Assembly: GCA_030280995.1 (NCBI GenBank)
Contig: JASXTE010000007.1
Coordinates: forward strand, 10,011,001-10,075,000
From: Hemileia vastatrix
Taxonomy: Eukaryota > Basidiomycota > Pucciniomycetes > Pucciniales > Zaghouaniaceae
Direction: 5' to 3'
Length of the DNA: 64,000 nucleotides
The number at the start of each line of letters is the position of its first letter. The stretch's first letter is position 1. The notes beneath the pieces were generated by a model, which saw nothing but the letters and a program-made list of their open reading frames with translations, was not told the DNA's origin and ran no database searches. Position numbers and translations under genes: made by a program. Positions 21,936 through 32,362 of the stretch are shown here, piece by piece.

Positions 21936-23970
21936 AACAGAGCCATACCCTCTCTAATTTTCAGAAATGATAGGCATCAGTTTAGATTTATAGTCTTGAT
22001 CTACTGAAGCAAGTGCTCTTTCAACTACTACACTTCCTCCAGCTCCAGAATCCAGAACAACTTCAATGCTGGTTCCATTGATCAAGACTGGTGCCTTAAG
22101 AGGGGCAATAACAATTGAGTTATCCTCAATGTTCTTTATGATCTCAGCATCCTCAACTGTAGATAAATCATTATTATCAATGTCAATAGTATTTAAATAA
22201 TGAATATCTTCTTCCAGCATCAAGATTTCTTGTTGAGATTCATATGAAATATTGCTGGCACAATCACTTGATGTATCATCCAGTGCCACTGTGTCATCAG
22301 CATGCTCCTCTGTTTGTTCTACAAGATTTATCTTCTTGTCACAAACATGGCCTTTCTGCCAAGGCTTGTTGCACTTGAAGCAAGTGTTTGTTGCATACTT
22401 CTTTGGTGCAACAGGGGCAGAAGGTTTACCAACCTTTTCTAGAGGTTTTTGTTGGTAAGTGGAGGGTTTCTCCAAAGGGGTCCTAGGAATGAATCTTCTT
22501 ACATCATACTTATTGTTTAGAAGTATCTCATTGCAAGTATTAATGAAAGAAGAGGGTTCTTTGGAGAACTGAGTCATAGCCACTATCAAGTCTCTCAGAG
22601 ACATTGGTAATTTATAGAGGATCCTGTCCTTCCATAAATCAAACTCCATATTTGGGTCCATTGCCCTTAAGATTTTTACAAGTTTCATTAAAAACTCAAT
22701 AGGTTTATCAGTAGAAGAGCTATATCTAGTTTCCTCATACTGCCTTTGTTGAGCCATTCTGAACTTGGAGCCACCAAATTGTGCTTTAATTAATTTCTTC
22801 CAATCCTCCCATGAGTAGTCATTCCCATTCAGGAGAACAGATTCATACCACATCAGGGCAACATTAGTGAACAAAGAAATTAACTTGGACACAATTTTCT
22901 CATCTGGGAGCTTGTAAGAATTTTTTAAGTTATCAATTCTGCAAATAAATTGTTGCCAATCAGAAGAAGAATCACCATCAAATGTTGGGTACTGGTCAAG
23001 TTTTGACCAATTCTTTTGATTTGAAGGAGTCTCCTTAGTACTAGCTTGTTTCTGAGTAAGAAGCAGCTGTAATTTCTCTAATTGTGCTGAAATCTCATTG
23101 TTTAATCCTTCTGTTGCAGGTCCTGGTGCATCATCAGTTTTTGATGGAAACTCAGTGTTATCAACAGGTATTTCTAGAGCTATTTTTACTTTAGATGAAC
23201 TAGCCACAGGTACTATTTGAGCATCCTGCACTATATGTTCCTTCACAGAAATGTCAGAATATTTTTGGTCATTTAACAATGAGTTCAATTTTTCTTCAAT
23301 GGTTGTTAGTCTTGTTTTCATTCTTGGAAGACTAGATAAACTCTCATTGATAGTTGCAAAAGATAATTAATTTTTATGTTGAAAAGATGACAAATGGTCA
23401 TTCAATCCTTTCAGATTTATCTTATCTATCTCTACCTCCTGGCAACAGGCAGATACAGTTTCTTTTAGTTTAGACAAATCATTTTTTATATTTTGCCATA
23501 AAGCAACTTTCTTTTCATGGGTTGCTTTGTAATGAGACAATTCGTCAGAGACTCTCTGTGCTTCACTTCTTAATGCTTGATAACCCTGATCAGTTAACAA
23601 ACTATTATATCTCTGAGTCAATTGCATATTGTTCATTATATAATTTTGCTTGGCAATAATATCTCTCAAGCTCTCATCATTAATTCTTGCTTCATCTGGA
23701 GTGTTTCTCAATAAGGAAACTGAGTAACTTTCCAGACTCTCATAGAACTCAGGGTCAAGAGTTTCATCAATCACAGCCATATCAGGATTAATCATTGAGT
23801 TAGTAATTAAAAGTAATGGATTAGATACATGAGATATCTGTCTACTATTCCCAGCCTCTATAGGTCTCAAGGTTTAATCCTGCCTTCCAGATTTACCTGA
23901 AGGAACAGAGTCAGCCACAAGAAAAGGCACTTGAGAATCAATAGAGGGACGTACCAGGGTTTTCTGGGTA

Positions 23971-24565
23971 TCACCATATTGGGCTTCCTTCTTCTTTTGC
24001 CTCCTTGATAAGGGTGGGGAGGAGTGGGGTTGGCCTGGGTGGGCTTGATGGACCTACCTGAGGTAACTGATGCTGGTTTTGAGCCAAGTAGTCCCACTGA
24101 GTGTTGAGCCAGTCCCACTGCCACTTGGACACTTCCACCATCTCTTGGGACTGGGGAGCCATTTGTTGTTGATCCCTGGGAGGAAGAGGTTTCTTCTTCT
24201 CTTGGAGAAAAGTATCTGTTCTTCTCACCTTTTCTTCCAAGGCATCTACCCTTACCTTTAGTCTCAAGCTGTCTGTCCTTAACTCCTTTATGTGGGTAGA
24301 CAGATTCTTTACCTGCTGAGACAACGGAATCTTTTTTATCCTGAAGCCTTTTGGAAGCTCTTCTGGTGGGTTTGTCATGGGCTTCTGATCCTGAGTATTG
24401 TCCACTAGGATTTCTACTTCTTCGATCTCTACATCCTGTTTGGGGCAAGGATTTATTAGTTTGAGAAATTCTTCTTGTTAAAGGAGAACTTACAGAAGTA
24501 GGCTCATCATAATCAATTAAGTCTAGTTCTTCTTCACGTGCAGCAAAACCACTTTGGTCAGTCAT
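23971..24565 (-). CDS. Spliced 5' ORF of element II: coiled-coil WQWDW protein
   Basis: Proposed as complement(join(23971..24435,24494..24565)). Exon 1 encodes 24 residues (ends DYDEPTS). The 58-bp intron 24436-24493 has donor GTAAGT, a CTAAT branch-like site and acceptor CAAACAG. Exon 2 begins DVEIEEVEILVD, then FRIKKIPLSQQVKNLSTHIK (coiled coil), then KWQWDWLNTQWDYL and a P-rich region. A frameshift displaces the conserved basic tail (PYQGGKRRRK) into the neighbouring frame, so the present stop at 23971 is secondary. The paralogous ORFs in I, IV, V and VIII support this frame. Confidence 0.6.
24436..24493 (-). other. Candidate 58-bp intron in element II
   Basis: Donor GTAAGTTCTCC, branch ACTAAT about 20 bases before acceptor CCAAACAG. 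It lies at the homologous position and phase 0 as in elements I, IV and V. Confidence 0.6.
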
Positions 24566-25614
24566 TTTAAGATTCTACTGAAATGAAGGAAAGAGACAAT
24601 AAGATTAATTAGTCTTTATTTTTTAATTTTTATTTAACAGAAATAAAATAAAAAATAATAAAAAAAAATCTTTTTAGGATAAAAATCAACTTAAATAAAA
24701 TTAATTTATTAATAAAAAAAATTTAAAACCAGGATTATAATACAATCAACTGTAGAAATAAATTAGAATTTTTATTAATAATTTTTTATTTTCAGGATTT
24801 AAATCAACTAATTTATTACCAGGATTTATTGTCAACTGAAGTAATCAAATATGAATCTTTATTAATTAAAAAAAATTTATATTAACTGATCACTTAACTG
24901 CCAGGACTTAATGTCAACTGAAGTAATTAAATATGAAGTTTTATTTTAAAATTTTATTACTCATCACTTAACTACCAGGACTTAATGTCAACTGAAGTAA
25001 TTAAATTTGAGTATTATTAATTAAAAAGATTTATTGGATTACCAGGACTCAAAGTCAACTGAAGTAATTAAATGTGAATTTTTTATTAATAAAAAAAATC
25101 TTATTGTCAGGACAATTTGTCAACTGGAACAATTAAAATTTAAATTAATCAGGACAAATGTCAACTGAAAAATTATAATAATTAATATTAAAATATAATT
25201 ATTTTATTACTTCTGGGACTAAGAACACTTATTGCTCTATTATGGTCAACCAGGAAAAATAAAAAAAAATATAATAATAAAAAATAAATTCCAAATTACC
25301 AGACACCTCCCCCTGTATAATGAGCAAATTAATGCCACTTACAGAATGCTGAGTAAAAGGAAATACGTAGCAAATGAAGAGTGAAGAGTAACCCACAAAT
25401 AGTAATAACAATATTTACCACGATATATACGACATTTAGTCAGTATATGAACCTAAGTTTTGGAGCGCAGTTTGATTCCCGTTTGCAGCAAAAACTTTTA
25501 TCACGTGACGTATGACGTTTGTCGTTTTCTCGCCTTCTCTCGTCCTTTACAGGTACTTGTACACCAATGGTCCCCTCGATTACGCCTCAAGTAATTTTGC
25601 GCCGTCGATATTTT
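24566..25614 (-). repeat. Leader of element II with about eight 'CAGGACT...GTCAACTGAA' motifs
   Basis: No gene. From about 24725 to 25250 the motif recurs every 60-75 bp (for example near 24900, 24975, 25040, 25107 and 25148), separated by A/T runs. The last unit (near 25205-25255) has the variant GGGACTAAGAACACTTATTGC...GGTCAACCAGG, shared with the leaders of III, IV and V. The remainder holds a short GC-richer block next to the PBS. Confidence 0.8.
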
Positions 25615-25627
25615 GGAAAGGATCCCA
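25615..25627 (-). promoter_or_regulatory. Primer binding site of element II
   Basis: Minus strand TGGGATCCTTTCC, two bases from the LTR end. Confidence 0.65.
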
Positions 25628-25629
25628 AT

Positions 25630-26440
25630 TTTCAAGGTACACTTTTGGTCTAGAAGCTTTGGCACGGAGTTTGTATGAAGATTTTAAGGATTAATTGGGC
25701 TCTCAATAATTTGGTACGTATTTCTCAATCAAAGATGATGTTTACTCAATAATAAGAGGTAGATTTAAAATATTTATATAAGTTATAGATTAGAATTACG
25801 TCCTTGTAAATACTAAAGATATAAAATATAAGAAATAAGTGTTATATTGTAGTTGTGGTAATAAGTAAGTTGGTAAAAAAGAATGATTAAAAGACAACAA
25901 AAAGAGAGGCCTTTTTTAGGCAAAGAGAGACAAAGCACGGCAATCAAATTCTAAAAACAGTAGTATGAGAGAGAAAAGAATATTCCAGAAGGAGTATTTC
26001 AAATAATAAAGTTATTCTAAAAAGAAGGCGTCAAAAAGATGTATTTACAGAGTATGTCAGAAATACATCAATTTATTTAATATTTACTGTAGAAGTCAAT
26101 TCTAAATAAGAAATTTGAATTTTTTGTATATATTTATAATATTATTTGAATATTAAAATCTTATTTTGTCTTTATATCTATTTTTTAATTTAAAATATTA
26201 TTTTTTCCAACCTGTCAAATGAGCACGGTGTTAGAGAAAAATATAAGGGACAATTTTATATTTTTAATTTTAATTATTTATTTAATTTTTTAATTTTATC
26301 ATTCTGTAATTAGTTAATTTATTATAACTAATTTTAATGTAACTAAATTATAATTAAATAATAATTGAAATGATAAGGTGCGGCTTCATCCAGTAAATAA
26401 TTAATTATTTCACTGGGTAAGTCTAGTAGCCTGGCTGACA
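25630..26440 (-). repeat. 5' LTR of element II
   Basis: 811 bp, matching 17701-18512. The outer edge is followed by TTTAT, the second TSD copy. Confidence 0.95.
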
Positions 26441-26445
26441 TTTAT

Positions 26446-27314
26446 TATCAATTTCCAGGATTACTTATCAACTAAAACAATGAAAATATATCAATTTGTC
26501 AAGACTAAAATCAACTGAAATAATTCATTAATATAATTTTCAAATAATTTTTTTACTAAGATGTATATTTATTACCAGGAAAAAATCAACTGAAATAATA
26601 AAATAATATATTAATTATCAGGAAAAAATCAACTGAAATAATAAAATAATATTTTAATTATCAAGAAAAAATCAACTGAAATAATTAATAAAATTTCTTA
26701 ACAAAATAACCAATTCATATATTGTATATATATTAATTACCAGAACTAAATGTCAACTGAAATAATTTATTAATATAATTTTTTAATTAAATAAATAATT
26801 TATTTATTGTTCTTATTTTAATTACCTGGACTAATTATCAACTGAAATAATAAAATAATATTTTAATTATAAGGACAATTTTTCAACTTAAATAATTAAA
26901 TAATATTATATTATTAATTAAATAAATTATATTATAATAATTCTAGGACTAAGAGCAATGTTGCTCCATCTTTGTCAACTAGGAAAAAAAATATTATGTA
27001 CCTGACACCTACCCCTGTAATTTGAGCAATTTAATGCCAACTATTGAGTTCTGAGTAAAAGGATATACATATAGAAAGAAATATGCAGAGTGAGACCTAC
27101 AGATAATAACTGCTATACGCACTTTAAATTTATAGGACAATTACTCTTATATAAACAATAAAGTTGGGGCAAGGTTTGAATCCCAGTCATGGCAAAAAAC
27201 GTTAGTTTTTTGTCATTTGTCCAAAATATTGCTATAGGTGTTGGAGTCAATGGTCCTTTGGTCACTGGTGTCAAGATAACAATGGTCCAAAAACTTTTCA
27301 GAAAGGTCCTATGT
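26446..27314 (-). repeat. Leader of element III, right part
   Basis: Continuation of the 'CAGGAxxAAATCAACTGAAATAA' array (26446-26990), a GGACTAAGAGCAATGTTGC variant unit, then a non-repetitive stretch to a worn PBS (minus strand TAGGACCTTTC, near 27302-27312). No gene. Confidence 0.75.
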
Positions 27315-27442
27315 TTTCAAGGGGTGCTTTTGGTCTAGAAAATTCTATGGAGGTCCAATGTCAATGATAGGTGGGAAAAACTCAATATTTCAAAAGAGGT
27401 ATGTATTTTTTAATCTTTATAGTTAATATTCAATAAAAAGGT

Positions 27443-28649
27443 TATCGGCCGGTTGTCTAGAAGATGGAGAGAAGGAGGAGGAAATAGAGAGGAGGAAGGC
27501 AAAGTAATAGAAAGAGATAAATTAATCAAATAGTAAAAATATTTTAAGAGAGGGCGACAAGATAGCTTGGAGACTTGACACAATTGTAAGGGTTTATTTC
27601 AATTATAATATATTTTAATTAGTAATTATGTTCAAAGCGCGGCAATCAGTTATAATTATAATTAGAATTAAAGCAACCTTTAATTATTTATATAATATTT
27701 TAATTAGAATTGTAATACTAATAGAAACAGTAAATAAACGTATTATATTTAAGATATATTCAAGTTGAGTGTGTAATAAGTAATGAGCTACCAGAGAGGT
27801 TTCCAAATCCCTTTTATAGGCAAGAGGACCTTCTGGAGCATTCCAATAGTATTTAAAAAAGAGTAAAATAATGTGAAACAAATAATTAAAAGAATTTAAT
27901 TAAAAAAATAAAAAATAAACCCGTGAATAAGCAACTACTTTTCCCATCATAAATTTTCAAAAAAGAATAGAATTAATATAACAAATAACTACGTGAGTAT
28001 GAAAAATGAGAATTGTGATAAAGAAATATAAAAGAAGTAATACAAACAGCTAAAAATATTAAATTAAAACAAAAGGAATTATTTTCACTCCATTAATAAA
28101 TCTTAATTCAGTATAAGAAAATTTAATTTAATCATTTTAACTATTTCAAGTAATTTAATTATTAAAATAATTGAAACAACTAATTAATTTAATAAAATAA
28201 CTTATTTAGAATGAGAAATTAAATTTATCATGTTAAATAAATATTTTAATTAATTTAGTAAGTTTAGTGACACAATTAAGGGTCAAGGAAGCACCCAATA
28301 TTTATGGATAGTATTATGTGATAAGTTGTATTTAGTTTATATAAATTTTATTATTGAAATTTTAATTACAGTGCAAGTTAAATTTACACTTATAATATAA
28401 TTTTAAATAATTTATTTATTTATTTAGAAGTACATACAAAGTGCGCCATTAAATTATAGAATATAATATTTTTTTATGTAATAAAACTTATTTAATAATA
28501 AAATTAAGTATAGTAATTATTTTATTTATTCATAAAATATTTATAATTTTGTTTTAATAATTTATTGTAATTACATAATGTTATTCCCTTATATGATTGC
28601 AGTAATTTATTATATAAATTACTGGGCTCCTGAGATAGCCTGGCTGACA
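27443..28649 (-). repeat. 3' LTR of element IV
   Basis: Starts TATCGGCCGGTTGTCTAG (canonical TGTC worn to TATC) and ends GCCTGGCTGACA. Matches 35504-36696 with scattered differences. Confidence 0.93.
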
Positions 28650-28683
28650 CTCCCTAACTCTAAAAAAAACAATAAAAAAAATG

Positions 28684-31600
28684 CTAAGATTTTTTCTTTT
28701 TATACTTTTTTAACAGAGTAGGGAGATTTGAAATTCCTTTTCCAGGTATCCATGCATCATGTTCAAATTACTTGTTCTTATATCTCATTAAATATTCAAT
28801 ACCTCTTTCAGAAGTGATAAACCTATCATTGAGAATTTTATCAATTTCTGCAGTTTCTGTGACTTCCTGAGGGTTTTTCTTAGGTCTTCCCCTTCTTTTG
28901 GAAAATAAGTCACTGTTAAAAGTATAAGGTTTAAGCAAAAAAATGGGAAAAACAAGATGTTTTCTATCATATGGAGAATACAATACAACTTCTACTGCAT
29001 TATCACCAACCATTCTTTTAACAGAAAATGGTCCTACAAAAGGATCTTTTAATTTGTTGTTACCTTGTAAATTGAAATGGACAGTAGATATCAACACTTC
29101 ATCACCCTTGTTAAATGTGTATTCTTTATGGGATTCATTCCATCTTTTCTTTTCATATTCAAATGCTTTATCAATACAGCTTTGAGCATGTTTTCTGCAT
29201 AGCTGTTGCATTTGTATAAAAGATTTTACACCAGGATGTAGTTCCAACTTAGGGAATTTATTATTGAGAATTTGAGCAGGAGTGTTTGGAACATAACCTA
29301 ACCAAATCCCAAAAGGCTTTTTCTCAGTGACAGAATTAACAGTTCTATTATATGTAAATTCAAAACCAGGCAAGAGAGTGACCCAGTCATGAGTAAATCT
29401 GTCATTGTCTTTATATTCTAAATCAAAGGCACAATACCTTCTAATCATATCTTCCAGAGTTTGAATCATTCTTTCAGCTAGATCATCAGTCTGAGGATGA
29501 TGAGCTGTAGATAACTTTAACTCACAGCCACAAATATCCATCAAAGAGGTCCAAAACTCAGAAGTAAATATGGATCCCTTTCAGAGATAATGGCTTTTGA
29601 AAAACCAATAATATTAAACATGTAAGACCACCATAAGAAAGCTAATTCTTTTGTGCATACATCTTTGTGGGTAGGAATAAATTTGCACATTTTTGTGAAT
29701 CTATCTACTATTACCCAACAAGATTTATAGCTGTCTTTACCTCCTACAGGAAGACCAGTGAAAAAATCCATGTTAATAATTTGCCAAGGAGCATAAAGTG
29801 CTTCAATATGTTGTAGTAACCCTACTCTTTTACCTGTCAACCTTTTATATTTCTGGCAGGAATAACAAGAGTCAACATATAATTTTGCATCTTCAGACAT
29901 ATTAGTCCACCAAGCAGTGCTTTTGATTCTAAACAATGTTTTTTCTAGATCAAAATGACCAGCTAATATGTCATCATGACAAAGTTTGAGGATAGTTTCT
30001 TTCATAGAAGGAGGGATTACAATTATATTAGTAAGCTTTCTTCTATAATAAATATAACCATCTTCAATAGAAAACTTACCTTTCATCAAAGCACTTTGAT
30101 ATTTTGCAGGAAGAGTTTTAATCAATGCTTGAATAGAAGCATTCTTAGGATCATTTATGATAGTAACTAATTTATTTAAATCAGAATCCTTATCATATGA
30201 ATCCAGTATTAATTGTAATAAATCATCTTCCATATCAACTATAAATATACCATGGATATGAACAGTATCATCTTCAGGTACATAAGCAGGATTGGAGTCA
30301 TTATTTGGCAGAGGAAGTCTGGACAGCATATCAACATTGGAGTGAGCATTTCCAGCCCTATGGATAATTGTCATCCATCCTCTGTACTCTTGAACAGCAA
30401 ATTGCCACCTGAACATATGTCTATTAGGTGTTATCAGGTTTAAGAGGGACTTCACAGCACTACAGTCAGTTACCAATTCAAACTTTTGGTCATCTTGATA
30501 GTAATGAAGTTTCTCAAGAGCCCAAACAACTGCTAAGCACTCTAATTGAGTGGCACCATATTTCAATTCACTATTTCTCAAGGTTCTTGAAATATAACAA
30601 ATTACAACCTCTGAGGATTTATCATTAATAATTTGTTTCTGTTGGAGTGCAGCACCCAGACCAACAAAGCTAGCATCTGTATACAGGACAAATGGTTTGT
30701 TAAAATCTGGAAGAGCTAAGATAGGGGCTGTCATTAAGCAACATTTTAAAGCATCAAAATCTTTTTGACAGTCAATATTCCAGATGAATGCAACATCTTT
30801 CCTAGTTAGTTTGCTAACAGGTAAGACTATGACCTGATAATTTTTAATATATTATCTATAATAGCCACACATACCTAAAAAAACTTTGGATTTCTCTTAC
30901 AGAAGTTGGTGCCTTCACATTTTGAATTTCAGCAACTTTGTTGTGGTCTACACAAATTTGTAGGCCTGACACAACATGGCCAAGAACTTTCAAAGATTGA
31001 AAACCAAATTTACACTTTTTCAAGGACAAGGTCATATTTATTTCATCCATTTTTTGAAAAACTCTATTCAAGTGAACCATATGTTCATCAAAAGTTTTAG
31101 AAAAAATTATGATATCATCAATATACATCATGAGCCATCCTTCAATTATTTCCTGATGAAAAGTGTTATCCATGACTTTCTGAAAAACTGAAGGGGCATT
31201 TTTAGGGCCAAATGGCATCGTAACATACTTATATATTCCCATATGAGTAGCAATAAGCAAAAAGTTTTGAGAATTTTTCTCAACTGGAACTTGATGATAT
31301 CCTTTATTACCATCCAGACAACTAATAAATTTTGCACCTTGCAAGGTAGCATGTATTGAATTAATTCTGGGTAAAGGATAAATATCATCAACAGTATAGG
31401 TGTTCAATGCTCTGTAATCACCACATAATCTAGCCTTATCTTTTTCATAAGAAATCAAGACTGGGGAGATGACACAATATTTGGGGGTGACATCCACTTT
31501 CTCAATGATATTCATTTTTAATAATGTGGCAATATTATCTTCAATATCATTTCTTTTTGTTGGAGAAGCAGGGTATGGTTTTTTCTTAAGACTAGGAGGG

Positions 31601-32362
31601 ATATCACTCAAGTTACAGGATAAGGTAATTTTCATTTTTTTCCTGAAAAATTCCTAAGACATGAGAACCATGGGCAAAAGCCATAGGGAAAGAGGTAATT
31701 AAGGCAATAATAGAATCCTTTTGTTCACTAGTTAACTGATCACCAAAAGCAGTATTTATTTCATTTAATAAATCATCCATTTCAATTGTTGTTCTGCCTT
31801 TACACTGGATTAGTGAGTTACAAGACTTTAACAGATGCTTAGAAGGTTTTCTAGAGGAGGAAATTTTGAATTTTCTTTTTCCATTCAGTCCCAAGGTGAA
31901 GCAATTATTTGCTGGGTCCAATTTCACACCAAAAATGGTCAAAATATCATTACCCATAATAAACCAATTGCTTAAATTATCATTTTGCATGACAACAAAT
32001 TCACAAATAGCTCTGACAAAACCACCATTATACTTAAAGAATACAGAGGTTTTATATTTGCCAATAGGAATTAAGGTAGAACCATACCCTCTCCATTTTT
32101 CAGAAGTTATAGGTAATAATTTACTCAAATAATCCTTATCTACTGAAGCTAAATCTCTTTCAGACACTACACTTTCTCCACAACCAGAATCAAGAACTAC
32201 ATCAAAATTTTTACCATTAATGATAACAGGTGCTTTCAAAGGTGATATGGCTATAGAATTGTTAGTAATATCTTTAATTATCTCAGCATTCTCTACTGAA
32301 GATAAATCCAATACACATTCTTCAGATATATTATCTAAATAATGGACATCATGTTCCAACAT
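28684..32362 (-). pseudogene. pol: pol of element IV, multiply frameshifted
   Basis: Protease LDSGCGESVV lies near 32175, RT LCGDYRALNTYTVDDIYPLPR near 31390-31440 and YIDD near 31115. RNase H has YTDASFVGLG and TDCSAVKSLL. The integrase finger is CHDDILAGHF...CYSCQKYKR, the catalytic D is in MDFFTG, and the glutamate segment is DLAERMIQ. KRRGRPKK (about 28878-28901) and a chromodomain follow, with the end at 28684. Frameshifts are near 31630 (A-run), 30870 (T-run) and 29560. Stops are near 30850 (CAA to TAA likely) and 28768-28770 inside the chromodomain. The element cannot make an intact polyprotein. Confidence 0.92.

Larger units (their letters stand above)
21954..24565 (-). pseudogene. 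gag: gag plus protease N-part of element II, broken
   Basis: ATG is at 24565. In the unspliced frame the first 232 residues are S/T/R-rich. An indel before the PYQGG segment moves this frame into the frame of the rest of gag. Downstream are a coiled coil (23367-23870), TAA 23367-23369 where element III has CAA, the gag core (NQKNWSKLDQYPTFDGD; NVALMWYESVLLNGNDYSWEDW), knuckle CFKCNKPWQKGHVC (about 22345-22390), an acidic linker and protease LDSGAGGSVV (near 22050). The stop at 21954 ends this segment. All stops fit single C-to-T or G-to-A changes. Confidence 0.88.
17701..26440 (-). mobile_element. Element II: complete minus-strand Gypsy chromovirus
   Basis: It is bounded by near-identical LTRs (17701-18512 and 25630-26440) and a perfect TSD TTTAT (17696-17700, 26441-26445). 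Gene order on the minus strand is PBS, leader, gag, pol, PPT (AGAGTGAGGGAG, 18513-18524). Few disabling changes are seen: about three stops and three frameshifts. It sits in the leader of element III. Confidence 0.95.
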
